From contig JAGKQI010000031.1 in assembly GCA_018806915.1 (NCBI GenBank), positions 868,001-932,000 on the forward strand: a DNA stretch of 64,000 nt, in the 5' to 3' direction. The notes beneath the pieces are model-generated. The model made no database searches. It was not told where the DNA came from and saw only the letters and a list, made by a program, of their open reading frames with translations. The stretch is from Phytophthora colocasiae (taxonomy: Eukaryota > Oomycota > Peronosporomycetes > Peronosporales > Peronosporaceae). Made by a program: the position numbers and the translations under genes. Positions 43,316 through 53,546 of the stretch are shown piece by piece; within the stretch, counting starts at the first letter, position 1; each line of letters begins with the position of its first letter.

Positions 43316-43380
43316 GTGAGTAGGCGTGCAGTATTGCAGTATTTAAAGTTGCTATTCTAACGTGCATTTGCTGCCGACAG

Positions 43381-43671
43381 ACGTCGATCGAGCTCGTGAC
43401 GACGTTCGTTTACGAGGGCGCGGACGAGAAGGTGGGGGTGACCAAGGACGAGGACGAGGTCGAGGTCGTGGTGCTGCTACGAGAGGCGAACGCATCCACG
43501 GCCGTGGTGTCATTGACGTTGAATCAGTGCTAGACGGCAATGGCATACGGATCCGAGGTCGAAGCCCCGCTACGGGTGGTCTACATGACGACAGCGGTAA
43601 GATCATTGACGTTGATGCCGTCGACGTAGAGGGCGTCAATCGCAATTCTGCTGGTACGGGCAGGGATAATG
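43381..43671 (+). CDS. PiggyBac-type transposase gene, exon 2 (Gly/Arg/Asp repeat)
   Basis: 97 codons between two phase-1 introns. The frame reads DVDRARDDVRLRGRGREGGG, then RGRGRGRG, VIDVESVLDGNGIRIRGRS and a copy of the motif VDVEGVN..SAGTGRDNG. RG-rich text suggests nucleic-acid binding. The next intron (43672-43732, 61 nt) starts GTAGGA and ends TTGGCAG. The frame after splicing continues DGSTRDGPHEAV. Confidence 0.6.
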
Positions 43672-43732
43672 GTAGGAACGCGTGTCGGAAGCGGAACATC
43701 TATACGAATCCAACTGTGATTACTGTTGGCAG

Positions 43733-43900
43733 ACGACGGAAGTACTCGTGACGGACCGCACGAAGCTGTGGTTGGTGGAGGACGCGGTCAGTTCTCTGCT
43801 GCGGGTGACGAAATTCACAACAGACGAGTGGTCATTGACGTTGCAGCCGAAGAAGCAGAGAGCATTGATGGAAATCCGGCGGGTACTGGTCACAGACAAG
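43733..43900 (+). CDS. PiggyBac-type transposase gene, exon 3 (repeat of exon 2 type)
   Basis: 56 codons, again phase 1 at both sides: DGSTRDGPHEAVVGGGRGQ then RRVVIDVAAEEAESIDGNPA and GTGHRQ. The end repeats the end of exon 2 (GTGRDNG, GTGHRQG), so the two exons look like duplicates. The third intron is 43901-43963 (63 nt), starting GTGCGA with CTCTAAC and ATTGCAG near its end. Only this donor keeps the frame into exon 4. Confidence 0.55.
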
Positions 43901-43963
43901 GTGCGAACTACATGTGAGGTTGCTTAGTGAAAGGTTTCTACTCTAACCATGTGTATATTGCAG

Positions 43964-46250
43964 AAACACCTACCAGGGCCCCTTTGACGCTTTTGGAGGA
44001 TATTTTTATTGACAAATTGGTGGCGTTCTCGCCTGCACAAGAAGAGTGGATGAAGGCGAAGAGTTACAGAGTGATTGGAACGGCGTTTATCGTCGGTCGA
44101 GTCTGCCGTCGCCCAACAAAAGGAAGATTTGCGTCGCTGTTTCAAATTCGGTGGTTGGACACACAGTTTCAAAGCGCTGTGGAGCATATCAATGTGGGCT
44201 TGGTTCAAGCTGGCATTGAAAATTATTGTTCGGTTACACACCTGGAGAACCCGGAGTGGAGCGTGTTGACTGATTCGGCTGGGGCTGATGAACTGGAAGT
44301 TGGTGATGCAGCGGACCTGGATGTAGCCGGCGAGTATTACGAGTACGAATTTCCTGCGCAGCTTACATCGAACCTAGCTGATGTTGAAGCAGTACGAAAC
44401 ATGCGGTTTACCCCTGATGACCATGTTGATGAGCCCATGGATTTATACACCCACGCAGATGGCACTACCAAGACGCGTATTCGACCTGAGTACAAGTACA
44501 TGTTTGAGCGCTCGGCCTGTTCGTGCTTCTTCGCGTATATTCCTTTGTATTTCTGGAGGCAAGTCCTTCACGAGACGAACCAGTACGCAATGATCAAGGG
44601 GGTCCGGATATCAAGCCCGTTCAGTCTACCTGAATTGATGACGTTTATTGGAATTCTCTTTTTCATGGCTTTAAACGACAAAGGGGAATACTCGAACTAT
44701 TGGGGACCACAACCAGAAGATCGCATATTTGGTGGATGCACGACGTCTCTAGATGGTGTAATGAGTCTCAACCGCTTCAAACTCCTTAGACGTTGTCTCA
44801 GCTTCAACGCAAATCCCACCAACTTACACAAAGACGCTGCTGCTCGAATCCGCCCGCTCTTGAATCTACTGAAGGTGACAGGTAACAAGTATGTGGTTGT
44901 TGGGCGTGACGTCACTTTGGATGAGGCCAGCGTCGCTTGTAGATCGCGTCAAGGTCGCCATCTCATCGTTTTCAACCCTACGACGCCTACTGGAAAGTAT
45001 CATTTTAGGCTGTACATGTTGTGCTGTTCTACAAGCTGGATTGCATTAAACTACCGATTGCACTGCAATAAGTCTGACATTACGGAGCGACTTGAAGGAG
45101 TGGTTTTGCCAGAAGAGACGGAGCTACTGCGCGAAGAGTTGGAAAAAGTCGCCAAGATTCGGCAGCATGTATTAGAGGTTGCCCGTCCGTTATTTGGAAC
45201 AAATCGAGTGCTGAACATGGACAACTACTACACGTCGGTGCAACTACTCCAGGAGCTTCGAATTAAAGGCCTTTACGGACGGGGAACAATCCGAACCAAC
45301 AGCAAGAATTTCCCAGGGCACGCGATCCTTGACAAAGATCACGACAATTGTACCCGCGGAGATTTACGCCAGGCAGTCTCGTTAGAGCATCGCATGGTAG
45401 CAGCCTCTTGGTGCGATGGAAATAATCGTGAATATGGTCTCAACTGCGGACGCTTCCTCGGTATCTACCGTAACGCGCATGATAGCCCACGAACGCGTTG
45501 AGTTTACTGCTCCCACGTGCATTCGGGCCTATAATAGTAACATGCAGGGCGTAGACCGCTTGGATCAGATTTGAGGGCGGTTTTCTATTGCAGATGGACA
45601 CTCATTCAGGCGCTGGCACAAGAAGCTGGCGCTGGCCTTGATTGACGTCGCTACGGCCAATGCATATTTGACGCGACGTCTTGTCAGACCGAACGACATC
45701 TCCCGTGACCCCCACCGTGGCTTTATGACGGAACTCGTACACGAACTCATCAATGGTCATTGGAAAGAAGTTGGCAAGCGATGGTCAGATGCTGTTTGGA
45801 AGCAGGATACTGCACGACATTGAGCCTGGCCAGTCTACAGGGAATACACCACCAAGTTCCCGATCCAACCAGGGGCATTGTAGTCCATCTGTAATAGCCT
45901 GTGCCTCGGTGACATCTAAGCAAGTATACGAAGACAAAAGTCGGAAACGCCGCCGCTGCATTATATGCAGATGGGAAGGTCGCTATCCTACTGAAATTAC
46001 CAACTATTGCCATACACACGGTGTGTGTCTCTGCAGTGGTGTTCATCGCAAGGCCCACAAGCCCTGGACGTGTCCTGATACAACTCGGACATGTTGGGAG
46101 CGTTATCATCGATTTTATTTACCTCAAGGGCTCTTTACGAGCAAAGGCAATATCTGCCGAAGTTCAGCATTAGCAAGGTTGAGGCAACAACTAGAAGTCG
46201 TAGACACGAAACCTGCTGACCAACCATCAGTAGTTCGCCAAATTAACATG
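43964..46250 (+). pseudogene. PiggyBac-type transposase catalytic exon, broken
   Basis: Open from 43964 to 45501. It then needs a frameshift near 45455, has a TGA at 45572-45574 and another frame change near 45770. Visible parts are the DDE_Tnp_1_7 core start (FSLPELMTFIGILFFMALN), the first Asp block (GRDVTLDEASVACRSRQGRH), the second Asp (RVLNMDNYYTSVQLLQEL) and the third in the shifted frame (YNSNMQGVDRLDQ), followed by HKKLALALIDVATANAYLTR. The end is a Cys/His zinc-binding domain (RCIICRWEGRYPTE, then CHTHGVCLCSGVHRKAH). In an intact element it cuts at TTAA. This copy cannot. Confidence 0.85.
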
Positions 46251-46259
46251 TAATAAACT

Positions 46260-47800
46260 CATTTGAATACTTTAGTCTTCATCTTCACCTGTATCAGCTC
46301 GTCGTCTGCACTACTTCGTCTGTGGTGCTTCCCTTAGGGCCGTATAATCCGGTGGTCATACTGCGACACCACCGTACTAACTCCCCTTTCAAGTCGTCGA
46401 TCAGGCAGCTCATGGATTCACCCTAAGGATCACCTCAGGCAAGATGCGGTTGACATACGAGCCATTAACAGTCTGACAAAAAAGCACATCGGTCAGCAAC
46501 AAGAATCCACTGATCCAACAGAACAAAGCATAACCCTGTGGAGAACTTCTCCTTTAGCAGCGTTGCGAATACGTTCTCCTGCTTGCAGTTGGATCTGTAG
46601 TAGTAGCAAAATGTAAGTTAGTATATCACTTAGCTACTTTTGATCTAGAACCTTAGTAATGCATTATGACTCTGCATGTCTTGACCCTTTTCGATATCTT
46701 GGATCAACGTAGTGCAGTGCAAAATGGTGTAGATCTAGCCGGTGAAGCAGTGCTAAAGCAGCGTGAGCGATCCGTTGCTCATTCAGAACACAACGCTAGT
46801 CCCACAGAACGTCTCGTTCCTCGGCTACACGTTCCAGGCGACGACCATGGGGTGGACAGTCAAAATCGGCAATGTATTGGAATTCTACAAACACGTCGAC
46901 CCAAACGCAGGCTCGAGCTGCGAGTCAATGACCTTGTTCAGTAACAACTTCATGAGCTTCTGTGCGATGTCGAGGGATACGCGCCCTTCTTGTTGAGCTC
47001 CTTGGCCAAAAGGTCGAGCAATCCGTTGATGGTCTGCGTCACAAACTTGCCCGAGTCGTGGAAGGCAAAGTCGATGTTAGTGATGAGGTCCAATCAAAGC
47101 GCGAGCGTGTTTTGATCTTGGCGTCCTTAAAGCTCTTGTAGATGGCCTTAGTGACGCTCGTGAGGTCTCCACACAACACGCCACGGTTGTCTACATCAAT
47201 TTGCAGGGGTTTACCACTGCACTACGTTGATCTCGCGAACTTCCAGACTGCTACGTCGGACTTGATCGCTCTGGGCAACTTGGTGAACATTATCAAGACG
47301 TCACCGTCGCAGACGTCGGGATACCTGACGTACACTCGAACAGATCGGCCTCAAAGTTAGTCACAACCTCAGGCTTGATCACTGCGAGGGCCACGTCCAC
47401 CGTGATGATATTCGGCTGACACTTGATCGGGTGCAGCAGGTCGACCCAGCAGATGTGGAACGATTTGTGGTCCGGTTGCGCCACTTCGACTGTGATGGTG
47501 CCTTAAAGCGCGATTATTCCTTTAAAGGTTCAGAGTGTTGGTGCCCGTGACGTTCGCCGGCAAAGGGGAGATCCAACAATTCCACTGGTCCAGCAATGAC
47601 TACGAGTCCTTGGACGGCTGGTTGCATCACAGCACCTGTCTCCACGTTAGCATCGGTGCGCTCTTTGGGAGGCTTATCACGTCCATGACCAGCACCACTT
47701 TGAAGTATTGTACTTGGAACCGGATCGCGCTGTGCTGAGGGAGAACGGCCAGTATCCATCCTTGTGAACTGAGTTCTATTTTGGCGAGACAATGGTAGCT
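46260..47800. other. Unidentified protein-like fragments inside the piggyBac-type element
   Basis: The minus strand reads VAQPDHKSFHICWVDLLHPI then VDVALAVIKPEVVTNFEADL at 47290-47500. Another minus frame at 46985-47095 reads DLITNIDFAFHDSGKFVTQT. These look like pieces of a decayed gene, split by frameshifts. I do not recognise the family. They could be captured host sequence or nested debris. Confidence 0.35.
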
Positions 47801-47827
47801 ATGATATGCAAGTATACTGCAAATTGT

Positions 47828-48016
47828 ATAGTATTAAATCATGTGCATCTCTTCTATTAACTGTATAATCAATACCATCATATGCATCTCTACTACAAAA
47901 TGTAATGTCTCACATCATAAGCATATCTACTACAAAGTGTATAGTTTATATCATATGCATCTCTACTACAATTTGTATAGTTTCATATCATATGCATATC
48001 TACTATAAATTGTATC
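47828..48016. repeat. AT-rich tandem repeat, unit about 37 bp
   Basis: About five degenerate units with CATATGCATCTCTACTACAA and GTATAGTTTATATC at 36-39-bp spacing. Confidence 0.7.
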
Positions 48017-48391
48017 ATGTTGTCCAAGCAGCCCAAAAGGAAGAAGTTCCACTGCCCGCCGCACTCATCTCGCGCACAGAGAAGATCACACACGAGGCTA
48101 ACTGCGCGCTACTGCGCTTCTCCGCAGGCGAGGCCTTCAGCGGCACCGGCTCTAGCCTCGATAGCGACGACGAGTAGTTCCAGGACGGTCTCACACAGGA
48201 ATACACAGAGTAAATGGATAGTATTCGAGTGGAGAAGGTCAAAGTCAAGTCTGAGGGCAAGAAAGTGTATACAGACTTGAAAGGAAACGCACCCCAGCGG
48301 GTGGCGGCTAAGGACTGCGGCAGAGTCTCGAACATCTTATGAAGTACGTGAACATGAAGCGCGTGGCTAACCAGACGTTCGCAAGACGCAG

Positions 48392-48802
48392 TCAACTCAT
48401 GGCCCCCGGTAAAGTGAAGACGTGCTTTGTGTGTGTGGATGATATTGGCACATTCAACATGAGATACAGCCAGCCAGAACTCGTGTTGGCGAAGAAGAAG
48501 GTGATGGCCGGAAACAGGATGCCCATGGTCACTGATATCTGCAGACCCAGACCCAGGATGGCACTCATGTGCGGCGGTGTCAGCTCGTTCGTATACGCGC
48601 CGAGGGTTTCCGTGGCCGTACCGGACGCGATGCCGGCGATGAGATGGCCAACCAAGAAGGCCCAGACGTTCGACACGGACGCCTCCACCACGGCGCCCAC
48701 GATGATGAAGATGCAGTTGACGAGCAACAGCTTCTTGCATGCGATCGTTTCCGTGATACAGTATTTCGATCCCCTCGTCGTCCACCTGGTAGACCTTGCC
48801 AT
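48392..48802 (-). pseudogene. MFS sugar transporter fragment inside the piggyBac-type element
   Basis: The frame reads LLLVNCIFIIVGAVVEASVS then VGHLIAGIASGTATETLGAY, TNELTPPHM and LGLGLQISVTMGIL. This is the region around helices 3-5 of sugar porters (GR.xxGxxxG...P.Y..E..P...RG). Only about 130 codons exist, with no start or end of its own. It covers a different part of the protein than the pseudogene at 6285-7385. It looks like a gene fragment carried by, or inserted in, the element. Confidence 0.6.
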
Positions 48803-48915
48803 CGCTGGTACAATGCAACATCAAGTATTCGAGTATCTCGGGTAGCATAATAGGCATATGAGAAGCACAGACCATTAAAAGTATCGCCACGATGTTTTAA
48901 GGCCTTATAAAGTTT

Positions 48916-50064
48916 TCATTCCGTCCTACGTTCGTACATATACATAGGGTGCGAAGCAGATTTCCAGCTACATGCTGCATCGAACCGACGGACTAATTGC
49001 CAAATCTTACAGAATGGCTGTGTGCATGTAGCTCGGTGCCTAGGACAAAACAATGAGGTGGCAACAACAATTCGAGCCTTTTCCATGGCGCCAAGCTCGT
49101 GCGTGACGACCAATTTCGCGTCCTCTTCGAAGCGGAAGACGTTTGCGAATATCACAGTTGCTTTGCTCGCTGGTGATTTTCGCGATAACGCAGCATCCCG
49201 TACATCGATACACTTCAGTGCAACCTTCTTCAGACTTGGAAGGCCTTTTGTATGGAGCCCAATCCGTTCTGTAGCTAGATCACAGAGCTCTTTCCGCATT
49301 TCGATTCCAGCGCAAATACCAACGTCAGTGGTCAGCGCCACTTGACACAGCACATTTCCAATTCCAGCACCGATATCTAAGAAGACATCTCTTGGTCGAA
49401 GAGGGCCAATGGTCTTGATCATCACAGCAACACCGGCGGGTAGAATTTCTCCAGCATTTTCTTGTGTCCGGCCAGCCTTTTGGCGGATGTCCTTGGGCCT
49501 AACATCTCCAAACATTGCTTGAAGTACGCATGCAGCTTCCTCTTCAGTATGAACTCGCCCAGATAGTTTTCCACCGGCTTCATCCCGACCACCGCAACTT
49601 TCAACATATTGACTAACATCTCCATAGTCGCTGCCACTGATATCGCACGTTCCATCCCGACTAGATCCTGCATAAGCACTGCTAACACCTCTTCCATCGC
49701 TCGATTCACGACCACAGCCATCGACAGAAGTGCTTGATTTAGGGCTGCCGTTGTTTCTAGGTAGTTCGGGACCAACAAAAAGTGGGTTATTCGGTCGAGC
49801 CACTTGAGTATCTGCGAGAGTTTGTCTGCGTCCGGAAGAGGGTGTGGAGAATCTGCCGAAGAAGCAGCGCGGAAACTGGGCCAGCCTTCGTCCGTGTGTC
49901 CGCTTCAGACTAGCCATACGTAGTTGCAGCTCACGCCCTGTTCGTTTCGAATGAGCCATACGGCGCGCTACATAACTCCATGTAATTCGGATTCCCTGGC
50001 GCTCAAACTCAGCAGCTAGCTGCACAAGCGCTTTGTCTTCCCAATCGAGGAAATTGGTCCTCAT
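48916..50064 (-). CDS. DOT1-like SAM-dependent methyltransferase with Myb-like N-terminus (transposon passenger)
   Basis: About 382 residues from the ATG at 50064 (MRTNFLDWEDKALVQLAAEF); an ATG 8 codons earlier is possible. Residues 5-60 resemble a Myb/SANT fold (WEDKALVQL..., ITWSYVARRM, LRMASLKRTHG). A Ser/Gly-rich linker follows. From about residue 215 is a Rossmann methyltransferase: VFLDIGAGIGNVLCQVAL (motif I), the ribose-binding acid in GICAGIEMRKELCDLA, KCIDVRDA, VIFANVFRFEEDAKLVV and ARIVVATSLFCPRH. The order and the IGAGIGN..LQVA-like and IF.N.F.F motifs are those of DOT1 (histone H3K79) methyltransferases. The substrate here is inferred. No break is visible. It converges on the transposase gene within one element. 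Confidence 0.7.
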   Translation of the reverse strand: MRTNFLDWEDKALVQLAAEFERQGIRITWSYVARRMAHSKRTGRELQLRMASLKRTHGRRLAQFPRCFFGRFSTPSSGRRQTLADTQVARPNNPLFVGPELPRNNGSPKSSTSVDGCGRESSDGRGVSSAYAGSSRDGTCDISGSDYGDVSQYVESCGGRDEAGGKLSGRVHTEEEAACVLQAMFGDVRPKDIRQKAGRTQENAGEILPAGVAVMIKTIGPLRPRDVFLDIGAGIGNVLCQVALTTDVGICAGIEMRKELCDLATERIGLHTKGLPSLKKVALKCIDVRDAALSRKSPASKATVIFANVFRFEEDAKLVVTHELGAMEKARIVVATSLFCPRHRATCTQPFCKIWQLVRRFDAACSWKSASHPMYMYERRTE

Positions 50065-50318
50065 GCAGCTTGAAAAATACAAATGCATGTATCTTAAAAA
50101 ATAAATGGGCTAGCACTTCATGCATGTATATGAAAGTTTGTATGATAAAATATGTGGTCCTCCAGCGTTAGGATACGGATCAAGATGGGAATGCATGGTT
50201 TTTACACAACAAGACAACAAGTAACATCTTTGCTCAAGCCGTCGTTTATATCACAGCATTTTGATTGGTGGAAAAGAAGCAGTTTCAAAACACGATATCT
50301 TTTTTTGGTAATTTATGC

Positions 50319-50400
50319 AAAAGGGCGCTCACAGCGCCCTTTTGTAGCGATATTTTTCACCGTGTTTTGTAAATGGTATTAAAGGTCGCTGTGAGCGCCC
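50319..50400. repeat. Right subterminal palindromes
   Basis: A perfect 10-bp-arm hairpin AAAAGGGCGC-TCACA-GCGCCCTTTT at 50319-50343, and AAAGGTCGCTGTGAGCGCCC at about 50382-50400. Confidence 0.65.
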
Positions 50401-50406
50401 CTGTAT

Positions 50407-50420
50407 CGCAATAGGGTTAA
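50407..50420 (-). repeat. Right terminal inverted repeat and TTAA of piggyBac-type element
   Basis: CGCAATAGGGTTAA, exact inverse of 41971-41984. Confidence 0.78.
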
Positions 50421-50424
50421 GAGT

Positions 50425-51065
50425 ACCGGTATTTAAGTAGCTCGTCACGGCGAAATGGAGGACAATCAATAATTTAGTGTGTTTTAATTGAATTATTTGA
50501 AAGTCAAATTTTTCACAACCCGGAACACGAGTGTGTTACCTGAATACGAGCTGTGGCACCTGGTAAAGCAACGTCGTGCGACGTGAGCGAGTGCGAGCAG
50601 CATCGTCGGGTGGCGAGTGCAGAACAAGATGAAGTGCAGATCTTGAGGCAACGTCGTGTGGCGTGTGTAAGAGCAACGTCGAGTGACGTATGCAGTGCAA
50701 GGTGAACCAACAACTGCGGAAAGAGGCCGACGAACCTGATGGCAAAACTGTAAAGATCAACTTTGGGGGGATTTACTACTAACATCTACCATCCGGTGAG
50801 CTGTACGTAAAATACGAGCGGAAAAATTATCTTACGGGCGAAGAAACATGCACGTACGAGGTCCGAAGTGGCTACAAACGGTGGTTCTAGGTCGAATATA
50901 AGGCTTCCTTAGTACGCTATGTAAAAGATCAGACATTTAAAATGTCTGAAGTGCACGAAGCAACGTCGAGTGACGTGTGTGAGTGCATGCGCTTGGAGAA
51001 ACGTCGAGTGACGTGAGCAAGTGTAGTACAAGTGCGTCCAGTGACGAGTACAAGTGCAAGAACAA
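50425..51065. repeat. Region with dispersed CAACGTCGAGTGACGTG-type motifs
   Basis: At least six related units: 50571 CAACGTCGTGCGACGTGAGC, 50651 CAACGTCGTGTGGCGTGTG, 50671 CAACGTCGAGTGACGTATGC, 50961 CAACGTCGAGTGACGTGTG, 51000 AAACGTCGAGTGACGTGAGC, 51031 GTCCAGTGACGAG. No gene recognised. Confidence 0.55.
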
Positions 51066-51068
51066 TGA

Positions 51069-53279
51069 CAGCTCCTGGCTGCTTTTTCTACTAAATGCTG
51101 CTAGTGGTGTACCGAGATATGCGATTTTCTTCTGGTCTTTTATCCACTTTCAGTGCGAAAATAATCATGGAATATGGAGGGTGTACCACTTTACCCTTGG
51201 TACCACCTAATGGTCCATTATCCATTAACGGCGATTTCCCTATCACAACTACACTACACTTCCCGCTCGATTCCCCGCTCGATTCCCCGCTCGACTTCGT
51301 CCAGTCTAAGCTGACGCTTACGTCGCCTCGATTCCTCTCTGCGGCGAATAGCTTCAGCTACGGTGACCTCGTTCCAGAGATGACGATTGAAGCGCAGATA
51401 CAGAATGAGCAACTTGGTGTTCTTTCTTACGTAATCATGCTCGCAGAAAGAAAGCTCTCTATTCTCCATCACGATCCACTCGATCCAGTTGTGCATAGCT
51501 TTCGCAGCAGGGCTGACATCTACAAATATCGATGACAAGACTCCTGCTCTCTGCACTTGGTCGAAGGCATGCTGGACAGCAGCGTGCTCATGCGATCTTG
51601 TGAGGTGATCGACGAGGTTGGTGTAACCCTTCTTGGGTGCCTGGGCGCGCGTGACATGGCAAATCTTGCATTCGTACAGACTGTCGTCGAGTTGGACGAA
51701 CAAGGCGGCCACAAGATCTCGGTTGGGCACAGTAAAGCTCATCGTGGTGGAAAATATGCTAGACGTGGAAATTTGAGAGGAGATCTCGAAATGACGAGAG
51801 CAAGCTGAAGGTCTGTATACAAATGCGAGGTACCATTGCCAAGGACCCTGGTGAGACAGCTACCTCAATAATGGTGATGGGTAATGGGTATGGAGGGACC
51901 ATGACCATTAAATTTTGACAGCACTGTCCAGAGAAAGAGAACATTTGAAGGACGCTCCGATTTCAAGTGATGGAGTCTATACTGCCTATGTGACGGCAGC
52001 ATATCTCGTGGTTATTGCTGCTCTATTCGCACTGGTCCGTACGTGGTCTAATTGGGCAGATCTGGCTCGTTGGAACCCGACTTACATCGTCCCTAGTGCT
52101 ACCAGCCTCTCCACTGCGAAATTATCCACGAAAAAGAGTGGTAAAGAAGTGAAATACGAAGCTGTGTTTCTAGAAGACGGGAAACCCGCTGATAAACTCT
52201 CGGCTTTAAGCGAAGGGCCAAAAACACGTTGTCAAGCTCTACGTGTTGCGATTGTAATGATGGGACTTGTGGGTTTACCACTACTGGTCATTGCTCTTCG
52301 TTCTGCAAGTTCAGCGTTGGTAGCGTACGCTGCACTGAACGTGACACTGAATGAGCTTCTTCTCCACGCTTTCGAGCCTGCACCTCTTACTACGGAGCTT
52401 ACGAACCTCGTGTCTTGGGTGGAAAAGTTTATCGACAACTCGGAGGAGCATAAACTCTTTGGAGATCACACACTGTACCGACGAACTACGGGATTTAAAG
52501 GAGATTTGGCGTTCAACGTCAGTATTGACAACGACAACCCGCCCAATGTTCTCGTAATTGGAGTGGAATCTTTCAGATATCGAGATTCTCGATATTTAGT
52601 GGGAGAAGAAGACCCAAGCAACTTGTTCAAAGGCACAGTCTTGACGATTACCCCGAATTTCGACCGCTGAGCGAAGCGTGGAGTTGCCTTACGCAATATT
52701 TGGTCCAGTATTCCCACGAGTCGATCGCTGGAGAGTTTACTCTTTGATCAAGTGCCTTATCACAGTAATGTACAGTGGAATCACTGGCGGAAGGAAGACG
52801 ACGAAGCTTTCAGGCCTACCACAGCTCTTCTCCAGTAAAGGGTACGAAACTTACTTCACCACTGGATCTTCGATCGATTTGGACGCTTGGAATGTCTTTC
52901 TCCCTTCTCATGGCTACGATAACGTGTGGAGTGTCAAGCAAATGAAGAGAATGGCCGAGAAGAACCTCAATATCAGCCGTTCGGATTGGGATGGCGACGA
53001 ACATCGAGGTTTCGGCTGGGGAGTGCATGACGACTTGAGTTTCCAGCTTCTCGGCGATTTCCTAGTGAAGAATAGAGGGAAACAGTTGGAGCAAGTAGCT
53101 CAAGGAGAGCCAAAGAAGCCGTTGTTCCACACACATTACACTATTTCCAGTCATGAACCTTATGAATCGTGGCCGAAATGGTACGAAGACTCTGAGAAAC
53201 CGGATTTCTCCGCGATGTACGAAGGAGAGAGAAGTGCAGCACGCATCGAGAGATACATGAAAGTCAGATAATTTACCGA
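51069..53279 (+). pseudogene. Second copy of the LtaS-like sulfatase gene, truncated and interrupted
   Basis: Nearly identical to 12758-14208 of the intact gene. The copy lacks the first ~150 codons. About 25 bases are missing near 51090, and it is split by a 776-bp hAT-like insertion (51151-51926). It has a TGA after FDR at 52668-52670 (TGG in the intact gene), lost bases near 52766, and ends after KVR with TAA (53269-53271) where the intact gene has TAC. Homology stops near 53279, before the catalytic DHG block. High identity shows a recent duplication. Confidence 0.9.
51151..51926 (-). mobile_element. hAT-like non-autonomous element with BED finger remnant
   Basis: 776 bp between CAGTGC (51151) and GCACTG (51926). 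The ends share CAGTGC followed after a gap by AAAAT. The minus strand at 51254-51742 encodes a BED zinc finger (YECKICHVTRAQAPKKGYTN, LVDHLTRSHEH) and the linker that follows it in hAT proteins (IFVDVSPAAKAMHNWIEWIV). No catalytic core. It splits the sulfatase copy between codons that are adjacent at 12850-12865 of the intact gene. A clean 8-bp duplication is not seen. Confidence 0.7.
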
Positions 53280-53546
53280 CACCAGTACTCTCGATAGTAT
53301 CTTACTACTACAGTAGTTTCCACCGGCATAAGAGAAAAGGGACGAAAGTTTCCTGGTTCAACATTTTTTGAACAACAGTGCTACCGATGAGTAGCGTTGG
53401 TGTCGCCTCGTCGGAATTGATAATGAAACACGCAAAAAAAGATCGCACCAAAAACCTCAGGATCTACTTGGTAGAAGGCCGAGGTGAATCCATCAGGCCC
53501 TGGAGCCAGAACGTAAGCGCATAGACCGTATGAGATAAACTCCATT

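Larger units (their letters stand above)
41971..50420 (+). mobile_element. Large piggyBac-type element with methyltransferase passenger
   Basis: The left boundary is TTAA + CCCTATTGCG (41971-41984) and the right boundary CGCAATAGGG + TTAA (50407-50420). This is a 10-bp perfect inverted terminus with the TTAA target duplication diagnostic of piggyBac. Both ends have related subterminal palindromes of the type AAAAGGGCGCTCACAGCGCC (left 42033-42056 and 42140-42165, right 50319-50343 and 50382-50400). Inside are a multi-exon piggyBac transposase gene (plus), fragments of host-like genes and a convergent DOT1-like methyltransferase gene (minus). At 8,450 bp it is much longer than typical piggyBac elements. 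Confidence 0.75.

Noticed and set aside
43901..43915. GTGAGG at 43914 as the donor of the third intron in the piggyBac-type gene
   Set aside because: It breaks the frame into exon 4. The donor at 43901 keeps phase 1, like the other two introns.
47828..48016. Regular repeats that could suggest a CRISPR-like array
   Set aside because: Units are degenerate, contiguous and AT-rich, with no unique spacers, and the DNA is eukaryotic.
51141..51934. 8-bp hAT target duplication at the insertion in the sulfatase copy
   Set aside because: TCCACTTT on the left and TCCAGAGA on the right share only four bases. Even allowing for later change I cannot call it.
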